DNA of 64,000 nt, taken from the NCBI GenBank assembly GCA_037893225.1, contig JAZGUH010000484.1:682001-746000 (forward strand). The letters run 5' to 3'. The notes beneath the pieces are model-generated. The model had not been told where the DNA came from, did no database searches, and worked only from the letters and a program-made list of their open reading frames with translations. The position numbers were made by a program, and so were the translations under genes. The DNA is from Hippasteria phrygiana. Taxonomy: Eukaryota > Echinodermata > Asteroidea > Valvatida > Goniasteridae. This document shows, one piece after another, positions 14,419 to 24,849 of the stretch; within the stretch, counting starts at the first letter, position 1, and each line of letters begins with the position of its first letter.

Positions 14419-16039
14419 CCCCTCTGAATTTTTGCAACACCCCCCCCAAAAAAAAAAAACAATTGCCGAATGCATCTGTATTTCAAAAGTCAATTTCTTT
14501 TCTTATTTTGTTTAATTTAATAATGGTGTGTCAACTAATATGTCCACATAAAATCCACAAAAAAGAAATATAGGCCTAATGTGATTTTTGTAGAATTTCA
14601 TTTATGTAGGGGCAACTTACTTAGGCCTACATCACCAATAATGCTAAAAAAAACCACAAACAGCACACCTGAAATTTAAACGGATATCAATATAAAAATC
14701 ACAGATGTCACAGAAATAGGCGAGTAAAAGTGTTAAAATGATCTTGTTTCGGGAAATTAAGTTTGGAAGCAGCATGTCTCAGACATGAGAAGACATTTTA
14801 TAAATTTCAACAGATACAACAAAAAATGCAAGTAGGCCTACAAGTTTTGTGGTTACAGGAAAATAGCAAAAATATCCTCATCTTTCAGAATTTTAAGCCA
14901 AAACAATCTGAAATAGTAAAATTACTAAACTTGACCTGCGAGTTAGTGGCGGCACATCTAGAACCAGTCACCGTATAAGCCGGATGCTAAGGCAATCTGT
15001 CATTATTGTTTTATAGTGATTAGATCATCAATTTGAACCCAACAGAACAATCACGAATAAATAAATTAACCTACTTACCTTCCCATCACTTTCAAAGTTC
15101 GACCCCATTGTCTGTCTTTTCAAGTACGTTAAAGCACTTGTTTGTGAAGTGCTGCTTACGAATAACGCCCTCTGTTGATCTTAATCAGAAACGGCAGTAG
15201 TTGTTAAAATCGGTGTTCAAAGTTTAATTTTAACCTGGTGTCTAATGTGGAACTGGGTGGAACTGACAATAATGGTTCGGTGAGGGGGTAAACACGAAGT
15301 GCGTGTAATCTTACTGCCTTTCAAATTTCGACTGATTTTTAAAAAAGTGTACTGTCCCGAAATCTTAAAACAAATTATGGCTCTTATTCGTCGTTGATGG
15401 CGCTGTTATGGATTTATGTCAAGCGTGATCTACACTTGCCTTTTAATTAATGTCCTTAAAGGAAACTGTGCTTGATTTGATTTTCATAATCTCTTTTCCC
15501 GGTTGTAAGACCTATAAACAGTTTGGGTAAGATTAAGGTGTAGGCCCTATGTTCTATTTTGGAAATAAAGATACATGTGCATGCCATATTCTACATGAAC
15601 GTTTTGAATATAGAGTGTCTCTTTAAGAATGATGATATACAGACTAGTCTGGTGCCTGGGCTGTACGTCATCAACGTCAGCTTGGAATTTCAGGCTACTT
15701 CATCATGTGCAATCCCAATAGGCTGGCGCTATTGTCTTCTCTGACGCTCCGTTTCCTCCCCAGATTCCTGTAAAGGGCAAAGGCCCCAGAAATGACGCAA
15801 CCGTGACCTGCCAATGCACTGAAGGCCAAACTAACCTACAAGATATTTGTACATGTCGCACACGCCTACAAACAAGAGCTGCTGTGTCTGGTCTAGCAGT
15901 GCCAACCTCCGGCTGAGCACCGCCCACCCACCCGCCCTTACACCCCCCCCCCCCCCCCCAAAAAAAAGGAAGTCATGTTTCACGAGAAGGTACGGTAGGC
16001 TTACTGCGGTTACACTCGCATCCTGTATGATATAAAAAT
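14419..16039. other. Intergenic, no gene seen
   Basis: AT-rich. Poly-C near 15942-15959. No coding signal. Confidence 0.4.
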
Positions 16040-17165
16040 CAGGGTTGTTTGATATAAATCATGATTTAAATCACTGGAAAAAAATCAAAAAAATCACTAA
16101 TAAAAATCACGTTTTGATTTTCTTAAATTTCTGTTATTTGTTTATTGTAAAAACAATTTCTGTTATTCAAACCTGACTGTCATTAACTTTAAATCGCTTA
16201 TACTCGCTCTAAAGGGATGTATATGGCCAGTTTCCTGAAACAGTGTACTACATTTATCTTGTGTACAATGCATACGATTCTGAAGTACATTGTGTGTGTA
16301 ATGTACTACCTGATACAGTAGTCCTCTCTTATACATGTACATAGGTTTAAATAACTCAATGCATGTAATACGCCTATCAATTGATACCCCCCGACCTGAT
16401 CTGAACCCCCCCCCCCCCCGCCTCGACCCCCCGACCCCTGACCCCCGCCCCAACCCCCCATTCCCCTCTCCCCCGAGTGGCGATTTTTATCCAGTTCATC
16501 AGGCATTAAGGACTTTCTGCCGAGTTGTATAAAAATGACAATTAAAAAATTTTGTGTTGAGACTTTTAATGATTTTTAATAAATATTTACGTTTTCCAAA
16601 ATTGTAAATTTTGCCTCATCGTCTCTGCTAAACCGTCTATATTTTAACATAGGCCTAAATCTTCAATGGTGCTCTGTCCATTGAAAGTTCCATTGTCTGG
16701 TTCCCATTCTACAGCTGCAAATGCAAAATGACGCCGAAGGACAATATTTCCACCGCAAAAATCGTAAAAACTTTTACGGGATCAAAATAAAGACAGTGCG
16801 TTAAAAATATATGGTGGCTGCATTAAATAGTTGTATTCCACCATGGTTGTGTGTAGAGAGGAGGGGGGTTCCTGTTATCAACTTGGATGAGAAATGTGCA
16901 GTATATGGTGGAGATGCTGTAACAGAGATTTTAAGACAAACTTTGTATTCTAGAAAAGAATATGATCAATGAAAGGGATTTCAGCACTGATTTCATGAAC
17001 AATTGTGTGTGGTTATACTTGACTTTCAATGATGGTCATTTAAATTGACTTATTTAAAACAAATGTTTTATGCCATTGGTACGATGGTAAAAATAATTTA
17101 AAAAATCGATTTAAATAAAAGAAATCTGATTTAAATCAAAAAAATCATGATTTGTATCAACCCTG
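16040..17165. mobile_element. hAT-like non-autonomous element (1126 bp)
   Basis: Terminal inverted repeats CAGGGTTG...TGATATAAATCATGATTT at the left and AAATCATGATTTGTATCA...CAACCCTG at the right. Flanks ataaaaat and ttaaaaat match at 7 of 8 bases, as expected for an 8-bp hAT target duplication. No transposase frame. The interior holds poly-C near 16408 and a block (16478-16803) shared with 39453-39726. Confidence 0.75.
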
Positions 17166-18760
17166 TTAAAAATCTAGAGTTAGTATCCTGAATTAAAACA
17201 TTTCCATTCCCAATTTCGTTATGACTGCTTCTCCTAACCAATCAAGACCACGCCTATTTCCCCTGAATGAAAATGTCGGGCGAGCTAAAGTTCAAAATCA
17301 CATGGAAGAATGGCACTTGGCAGTCACCACTGTAAACATCACCATCTTTGGATCTAAATGCCCCTCCCATGTCCTGGCGCTGAGTTTGAGATTTCTGATG
17401 GATTTTCGTGTTCTCCATGCCAGGAGCTGGTATGCCATAAGCTCGATAGTGTCGGGTTTTCTTACTCTGATTTCGGTAATTCTTGCTTCCGCCAGCATTT
17501 CCCCCAAGTGTGTCTGGCTATCTATACCGTACCAAACTGCTCCATTTCCACGCGGTCACGTGACGCGTTAGCGATGTTATAAAGAGGCAACATGACCTTT
17601 TTCAAGTTTTTGCACAACTCTTAATTTCTCATGCAAAAATGTATACCTGATATTACCTACAATATTAAAGAAATTTGCACTCGATCCATATACTAGTAGT
17701 AGTAGCCTACTTTTGCCGTAATTGCGCACACATGTTCGTAGTTGGTCTGCCTGACAGTGACACTAACGAAAATGTCACAATAACAGACCAGTGGTGCCAA
17801 TTATGACAAGCCTAGGGTTCCACCTGTGCCTTGGGCCTCTTTGAGTGGATGTCGAGCTAAAACAATAGCCCAGGGCCAAAGACTTTACACCACCACTCGT
17901 CGCGGATTACCAAGGATTACCAGAAAGGCCAAGAAATCGGTTTACCTGTCGTCCCCGCTCAAAGCTGGCCGCGTTCCGGCGTGCCTTGATGCGCCCTCTG
18001 GAGATTTGAGTCATCACAGTGTACCTGTGCCATCCTCAGTTCCTCGCTGGGTCAAACAGGTGATTCTCGTTTGCAGGCTTGGTCTGATCGGTCTTCATGC
18101 TTGTATCATCCTTCCATCATTGCTACCTGTCTCTCAACGCTCGGGTTATGAGTAAAATAACGCGCTGTTTTATTATGCCAGTCGGCTGCGCCGTCGGCAA
18201 ACAAGTGGGGACGACTACTCAGCCCAGGAAAAATTATCGTTTTACTGTCCCGAGGATGTTTCGAAAATTTGTCCCACCCCCACTGCATGTTCATGTTAGA
18301 TAGGACCCAAGCGAATGCGCTCAGCATGGAAATATGTTTATCTTTTGGATTTCAAAATCCATATCACTTGTCACCACCACAAAACAGGCATTAATAAAAC
18401 AAATACAATGTATGGACATTTAATATTTAATGAAAGAACAATCTGAAAAGCGAGTGCAAGGATTTAAGAATCAATGACCAATTAAGTACACGAAAGTCAC
18501 GTGGTCTCAGGCTATGCCACGCCCCTGACAACTTTCAAGCAAGTTGGTTTCCTCTTCATGTGCGGTTCTAAATCAAAAATAGGGGCGGTAAACTACAATG
18601 TTAAAAAATTGAAATCTTATTTCACACTTGTCTTTAATCCCCCAATCAAAGTATATGAGCGTTTCTTTGCCATACTACATGTACTTGGTAATAAATGTAG
18701 GCTGGGGAACAAGTGCGAAATTCAGTTTGATGAAAGAACTGTAGAGGCAAGAAGAGGGGA
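17166..18760. other. Intergenic, no gene seen
   Basis: Open frames at 17221-17571 and 17826-18155 are the longest. Neither shows a domain, and their codon use looks random. Confidence 0.4.
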
Positions 18761-18993
18761 ATAGAGGAATTTACATTAGCCCCTTCTGCGCACTTCCGGG
18801 TTGAAAGCGAGAGCGTCAGTGGCAAACAAAACAACGCTTTTCAGCACATTCATTCATGCATGAATTAATCAGGTCATAAAAGGCAGCGCAGGCGCACGAT
18901 CAGCATAAAGTTGTTTACTGTGACATTGAGATCCTCGTTTTCAAACGCGGAAGTGCGCAGATCGGCGCTAAATTCGTTGTGGGAATCCTCTAT
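18761..18993. mobile_element. Inverted-repeat element (233 bp)
   Basis: Left end atagaggaatttacattagc...ctgcgcacttccgggttgaaa, right end tttcaaacgcggaagtgcgcag...gggaatcctctatt. The two ends are inverted copies with several differences. Confidence 0.7.
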
Positions 18994-19058
18994 TAAGTAG
19001 ATTAAGAAAACGAGGAATAATTCAGTTCAGGATGGTTGGAAATTGGGATAAATCTACC

Positions 19059-19291
19059 AGTGGAGGATCCAGGGGGTGGGGGTGGTTGAACCCCCTCCCG
19101 GTTTGCCAAATTGTTTTGCTTTAAATTTATGCCAAGTCACAAATCAGCAACCTTTTACGGGTCAGACAAAAATACATGTATACATTGGATGGTGTCACCA
19201 AGGAAGAGTACCACCCCCCACTTGTCAAACTATTTTTACCCCCCCCCCCCCCCTACAACAACAACAACAACAAAATCCTGGATACACCACT
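19059..19291. mobile_element. MITE with AGTGGNGNATCCAGG ends (233 bp)
   Basis: Left agtggaggatccagg, right cctggatacaccact, inverted with two differences. The interior holds a C tract and a (CAA)n run. Confidence 0.65.
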
Positions 19292-21141
19292 ACCCATGTT
19301 AATAAAATTTACTTCAAAGCCAATCAAACTTTTCTGTGGGCAGAGAGGTTTATTCAGTACATCGACCCTAAATCCAATGTAGGCTTCGTAAGGCCGGATG
19401 CATATAAACACTACCTTTCGTAACTAGCAAATTTCAGCTAATGATACTTAAGAATTCTCAGGACTCGTGTTGCAATGGGTACTTGTCATTAAAGCAGAAT
19501 GTACGTCCATTGATAAACCATACAATTTCATACAGCTGTGTGAAAGAATAAAACCTTGTGGTTTTGAAGGCTTAATTGTTCAATTATTCTCCCCAAAAAT
19601 CTGCATGTACTTCAAGCTTATCCCAAGTGTCTTATTACATTGTATGTTCTTTGTGTACATTATATACATGTACATGTGCTATGTTTGCCCAAAAATAGAG
19701 GGTGAGCTTTTCTTATTCACGGGATCAATTGTTCAATGGCAGCTGTTTAAAAAAAACTATTCTCTTCCGGTTTTTTTTAACTGTACATGTACCATCCAAC
19801 AACTAACAATTTACAAACAAAATGATTTGTAAAGCACCACAACAAACCCGACTTCAGGTTGCTTACAATTTCAGGAAAATTCATTCAGCCACATTTCAGT
19901 ACATGTACTGTACATCTTGGTATGATGAAACCATTTACATGTACACCCACACTATACATTGTACACAGAGATCATTGACTTCCAACATCAATGATTTCAT
20001 CCATCAAACGCAACTAAATGATCAAATAAAACCACAAAATTGTCTCGGGAGTCAAAGCAATTTCCTTCTGCTGGTAGCTTGTGAAATGTCCTATAACAAT
20101 GTGATGCTGAAAGAGTTTATCCAAGAAATAAACATTCTGCATAAATGCACACAACAATGAACGACAGGTAAATCATTCAGAGTCCGTATGTGAATTGTCA
20201 AAGAATTCATTCCACCAACCCAATTTAAAAAAATGCTGTGTGCGCTTATTGGACATGGCACCCCGAAAAATACGTTTTTAGTAGAGTTGCTAATTTTCAA
20301 ATATTTGAACGTTACGAGCTTTCCTGCGAGACCACTCCACACACAAAATTGACCGATGATAATCAATAGTAAGTCTCAGTACTGATGTTTCAATTCTCAG
20401 TGTTAATGTACACATACCTGTACATGCATAGGGCAATCATCCGTGCCTAAAGTTAGATGCGACACCAAATAGATTGCAGAAACTTGTTTGGTTCATTTTG
20501 TTTTTCTTTAAAAATAGTTTTCCTCCATTATTCATGTGTGGGAGGAAAGGAAATCAGTGAATTTACATTTTCGGCCAGAGCACGGACACAGCAGCCTTTA
20601 GCTTACATGCACATTCAAAAACCACTCATTGGCTTCATCTGCAGAAATTCGAAGGAATTGTACAAGTTGAACAAACTATGAAAACATAACACAATCACTT
20701 GCGATGACGTATTTCTCAAAGAAAAGCTGCACAAAAACATTTTAAAACTGAAAAATCTTTAAAAACCATCATATTTACATCTCACCTATCAAAGTGTCAC
20801 TGCTTATTAACACGCACTACAGTCTATTTTGTTCTAGGAGAATATACTATGTTGTAAGAATGTTTAAATAAGAAACCACTATTACACTGTACAACCTTTC
20901 ATTTACAAATCTGTCAAAAATCTGTAAAAATCACTTCCTGTACCAAAACATGTATGACCTAAAAAAAATTACGGCGAATGTACAAATTTCAAAGCTATAA
21001 AATCTAGAAAACTAGACAGCACTTTCTGATCCGATTCTCTTATCAAAACTTGTATTAAATCTACAGAGGTCTGAGATATTTGACATGAAAAACAATTGCT
21101 GCACGTTTTAAGAGAGGTTTGGCTACAAAATCAATAAGATC
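19292..21141. other. Intergenic, no gene seen
   Basis: AT-rich, with many tacatgta words around 19600-19950. Open frames of 112 and 121 codons show no domain. Confidence 0.4.
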
Positions 21142-21512
21142 TAGGCTTGGGCAACTCTAACATATTTGGAGTCAACTCCGACCAGGAATTGCAAATTCCA
21201 TTTAAAAATCAACTCTACATTATGCACACAACATCAGTCCGCAACACATCCTTTCAATCCACGCAGCGCCATGATTGATTTCACAGACGAAACCGCTAGC
21301 TCTGTGAAGTGCCACACGTGATTTTCTCAGGAAATCTGCCATCCTTTTTTGTCTCCGACAAATTTCAGAATCATCGGGCGGTGTCTGGAATCTACTCCAA
21401 GCAAGCAGAAATTGCATACTTCAAGGAGTCGACTCAAAAAAAATAATAATAGAATCACGATTCTGATGTCGAGCTGAGTAGTGGACACCTTTATGGAAAT
21501 CGCCCAAGCCTA
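21142..21512. mobile_element. hAT-like MITE with TAGGCTTGGGC ends (371 bp)
   Basis: taggcttgggc at the left and gcccaagccta at the right form perfect 11-bp inverted termini. Flanking 8-mers ataagatc and ttaacatc match at 6 of 8 bases. No coding capacity. Confidence 0.7.
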
Positions 21513-22464
21513 TTAACATCACACAGGAGGATGCTTTTTCATTTCTAATAAAACTATGGTTACTCCACAGGAAGGTGTCGGCTCATCGGCTCAGAGTGTA
21601 AAGGACCTATACAACACTTCAGGTCGAAATTTTATTAACATTTTAAAATGGACATCATGTAAATAAAAATCACAAGAGAAAAACTAGAACCTCGACTGAA
21701 AAAAATAATAATTTGGACATTTTGAAAGCAGTTCCAATCTTTAAATTTTCTCGTACTTACAAGCCCCTTCCAAGCCCATGAATTATCTTGTGGCTGGCAG
21801 TGACATCAGACCGTTGACCTACGAGTAACACCTAAAACTATTAAACTTTGTACAAACTATGTACATGTACAACAAATGTGAAAATCAAGCTCTATGTACA
21901 ATCTCAGTATCTTCAGGATAAGCGCATATTTCAACCTCAGCTGAAATTTGTGTTCTTGCTCGTGCCCATTTTCTGGACAGATTTCCTTGGCCGATATGTC
22001 ACAACTGACCTCTAAGAATTACCATCATCAGGAAATTCTTCACATATCAAGTCCTTTCATACTTTTTTAACTTAACAAGAAAAGAGTGAATTTAACTTAA
22101 AAGGTACAAAATGACACTCAAAAAATGAGATTTTGGTCCCTTTCACCTACATATCAATGTATGGGCTATTGTACGGCAATTATTGACAATGATTATGCTA
22201 TGGGAGTTTATTTTAATGCCAAGTAATTGTAATTGAAATTATGCAGGTTCTGTTTTAACCTGCATTTCCAAAGACTGGCATGTTGCAAGAAATAAATACA
22301 ATGTACATCCAATTTGATCCAAACACTTGACTTAATTACACGTTCAACTAGATGATTTAAAAGAAAAATCTAACCTCAATGACTGTTTTTTCAGACATGA
22401 ATGAATCTAATTTTTAAAAATCTTTATACAAGCCTGAGATCAGCAACACTTCAGTAAGGGAGAT
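21513..22464. other. MKI67 downstream region
   Basis: AT-rich sequence after the MKI67 stop codon, expected to include the 3' UTR. No repeat or other gene recognised. Confidence 0.4.
22207..22212 (-). terminator. Candidate MKI67 poly(A) signal
   Basis: AATAAA on the minus strand about 255 bases after the stop codon. It is the closest canonical hexamer I found. AT-rich flanks make chance occurrence likely. Confidence 0.25.
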
Positions 22465-24849
22465 TTAATTCTTCCTAGCTCTAGTAGTTCTCCTCGTAAC
22501 AGCAGGCGAAGCTTTTTTGGCCACCTTCTTGGTTGCTTTGGAAGCTTTAGTGGCTGACTTTGGTGTCTTCGGTTTGGGTGCTGCTCTTCCTCTTGTCACC
22601 CGCTGTTTCTTAGGAGTTGGAGTATCAATGACAATGATCTCTAAGATGGTCGTCTTAGAAGCCTTCGGTTTGTTTGGCTTTGGGGTAGCCGCAGCCTTCT
22701 TGATAGTTCCTCCGCGTGTCTTCTTGGGGCTTGGTTCAACGATGACTGGCGATGCTACAACCTTTCCACGTGTTGCCTTCTTCGCCGGGGTCTTTTTTGC
22801 TGGTGACTTGGCTGGCTTTGCTGGGGACGCCTGCTTCCAGCTTCGTCCTGATCTAGTTACTTTTGGGGAAACTGCTGGGACTTCTGCTGGTGCAACCTTC
22901 ATCGCAGCTGGGGCTTTCTTCGCAGGAGTCTTTTTGGTGGCTGCCTTGGGTTTAGCTGGTGTCTTGGCAGGAGTTTCCTTTGCAGCTGAGGACTTAGCTG
23001 CAGCCTTCTTGGGAATTGTGGCCTTCTTGAGAGATACCTTGGGTTTGACTGGAGAGCTGACTGCTTTTCTCCCACGACCAGATCGGGTTGTCTTTGGACT
23101 GGGCTGAACAAGTGCTACCTCTTCCACCTTTGGAGTAGCAGCCTTCTTAGTTGCTGCAGCAGTCTTTCGGCCTCTCTTTGCTGGAGGTGGTGTTTCAGCC
23201 TTTACTGGCGACACTACTTTTACCATTTTCTTTGGTGCCGGTGCTGCAGCCTGTTTCTTGGATCGTCCACGGGTCTTCTTTGGGGAGGGTTCGACGGCGA
23301 CGTCGGGGGTGGCTGGAGCAACTGCTGCTTTTTTGCTTCTCGTCTGTTTCTTGGGGGTCTTCGCTTGAGCAGGTAATGGAGTCTTAGCTGGTGTCTTGGA
23401 AACAGCTTCTCTTCGTCCACGCTTCACTGGTGTTGCAGCCTTCTGTGGGGTGGCTTCTTGAGCTGGAGTCACAGCAGGCTTCTTGGTAGGTGGTTCCTTC
23501 TCAACTGGCTCTACAGCTGCTCTTTTCCCACGTGTCTGTCTCTTGACTGGAGCAGGTGATGGTTTGGTGACTACCTTCTTGGCACTGGTCTTCTTAGCAG
23601 GTGTCTTGGGTTTCTTCACTGGAGTTTTCTTGGCTGCAGCTCCTCTCTTTGCCCTCGTCATCTTTGCAGGGATAGGCGTTGCTTCCTTGGAATCTTTGAC
23701 AGGGCTTTCTGTTTTCTTGGCCTTGGAAGTGGCTTTTGGGGCAGGGGTGCTTGCTTTGGCACGCTTGGCAGCTGGAGCAGGTGAGAGAGAGGCCTTGCGT
23801 TTTGTTGCTTTCTTGGGGCTAGCATTAATAAGGGATGGTCGTTTTGGTGTGACAAAAATTTCGGGCACTCCTTCAAAGTCCTCATAGGGGTCCACCTTCT
23901 TGGGAGATGATACAAGCTGTTTAATACCACCCATCTTTGGTGTCTTAGGAGAGGGCTTGGTCTTAGGAGTTTTCATGAGACGAGCAATGCCACTGAGTTC
24001 AGGTGACTTGGCTGGGGTCTTAGCTTTAGCAGGTGTTTTTGCCTTAGCTGGAGTTTTGGCTTTGACGGCTGGGGTCTTTGCTTTCACAACCTTTCCCGTC
24101 TTCATTGGCGTTTTGCTCTCAATCAAGGGCGAGACAAACTTCTCAGATACTCGATTGGCTTTAACAGGTGTCTTTGTCTTAGCTGGTGTTTTGGCTTTGA
24201 CGGCTGGGGTCTTTGCTTTTACAACCTTTCCTGTCTTCATTGGCGTTTTGCTCTTAATCAAGGGCGAGACAAACTTCTCAGATACTCGATTGGCTTTAAT
24301 AGGTGTCTTTGTCTTAGCTGGTGTTTTGGCTTTGACAGCTGGCATCTTTGCTTTTGCTTTCACGACCTTTCCGGTTTTCACAGGAGTCTTGCTGTCTTTC
24401 AGAGGCGACACAAACTTCTCAGACATTCTCTTACCCGACAATTTGACAGCTGACAAGGCAGTCACGGTGACTGAGGACTTCATGGGAGTCTGCTTGGCCA
24501 CAAGCGGGGAGACCATCTTGTAAGGAGATGTGCTCTTCCTTGGGCTTGGCACCCTTGATGACAGTGGAGAGACCGACATGACACCAGGCCCTTCAGGTGT
24601 GGCCATGTCCAGGGATGTATTCAGCACGGATTGCCCACCTCTCTTCTTTGGCGATGGAGTCTGCATCATGTCAACCAAGCCTGTGAAGCTGGTGTCGGCA
24701 GACGACTCGGTCTTGGGCGGTGCCTTCTTGTAAGGTGTCTTCCTACCCTTCTTGGTGCGGACTGGTGTCTTGGCCTTGCGCTGGGAACGTCCTATCAGGA
24801 TGGTTGCGGGAGAGGTGGCATGCCCAGTGCTGCCAACACCATGTACTCT
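22465..24849 (-). CDS. MKI67: MKI67 exon 9 (terminal, basic repeat tail)
   Basis: 2385 nt, 794 codons plus stop. Acceptor ttttcag. Contains SPATILIGRSQRKAKTP, then three copies of a repeat of about 45 residues marked by SEKFVSPL and KTGKVVKAKTPAVKAKTP (about 24050-24430). A long tail of TPAK, SPKKTRG and RGRK motifs follows, ending TRRTTRARKN. The basic C-terminus fits chromatin binding; I do not see a clear match to the vertebrate LR domain. Confidence 0.85.
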   Translation of the reverse strand, partial: RVHGVGSTGHATSPATILIGRSQRKAKTPVRTKKGRKTPYKKAPPKTESSADTSFTGLVDMMQTPSPKKRGGQSVLNTSLDMATPEGPGVMSVSPLSSRVPSPRKSTSPYKMVSPLVAKQTPMKSSVTVTALSAVKLSGKRMSEKFVSPLKDSKTPVKTGKVVKAKAKMPAVKAKTPAKTKTPIKANRVSEKFVSPLIKSKTPMKTGKVVKAKTPAVKAKTPAKTKTPVKANRVSEKFVSPLIESKTPMKTGKVVKAKTPAVKAKTPAKAKTPAKAKTPAKSPELSGIARLMKTPKTKPSPKTPKMGGIKQLVSSPKKVDPYEDFEGVPEIFVTPKRPSLINASPKKATKRKASLSPAPAAKRAKASTPAPKATSKAKKTESPVKDSKEATPIPAKMTRAKRGAAAKKTPVKKPKTPAKKTSAKKVVTKPSPAPVKRQTRGKRAAVEPVEKEPPTKKPAVTPAQEATPQKAATPVKRGRREAVSKTPAKTPLPAQAKTPKKQTRSKKAAVAPATPDVAVEPSPKKTRGRSKKQAAAPAPKKMVKVVSPVKAETPPPAKRGRKTAAATKKAATPKVEEVALVQPSPKTTRSGRGRKAVSSPVKPKVSLKKATIPKKAAAKSSAAKETPAKTPAKPKAATKKTPAKKAPAAMKVAPAEVPAVSPKVTRSGRSWKQASPAKPAKSPAKKTPAKKATRGKVVASPVIVEPSPKKTRGGTIKKAAATPKPNKPKASKTTILEIIVIDTPTPKKQRVTRGRAAPKPKTPKSATKASKATKKVAKKASPAVTRRTTRARKN

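Noticed and set aside
17221..18155. Two plus-strand frames of 116 and 109 codons
   Set aside because: No similarity I recognise and no conserved motifs. They overlap frames on the other strand of similar quality.
22517..24523. Long plus-strand frames opposite MKI67 exon 9 (up to 207 codons), and similar ones at 26435-27223 and 29875-30564
   Set aside because: They are mirror frames of the Lys/Pro-rich repeats and read as low-complexity Ala/Gly/Leu/Val sequence. The minus strand has the splice sites and the FHA-bearing gene.
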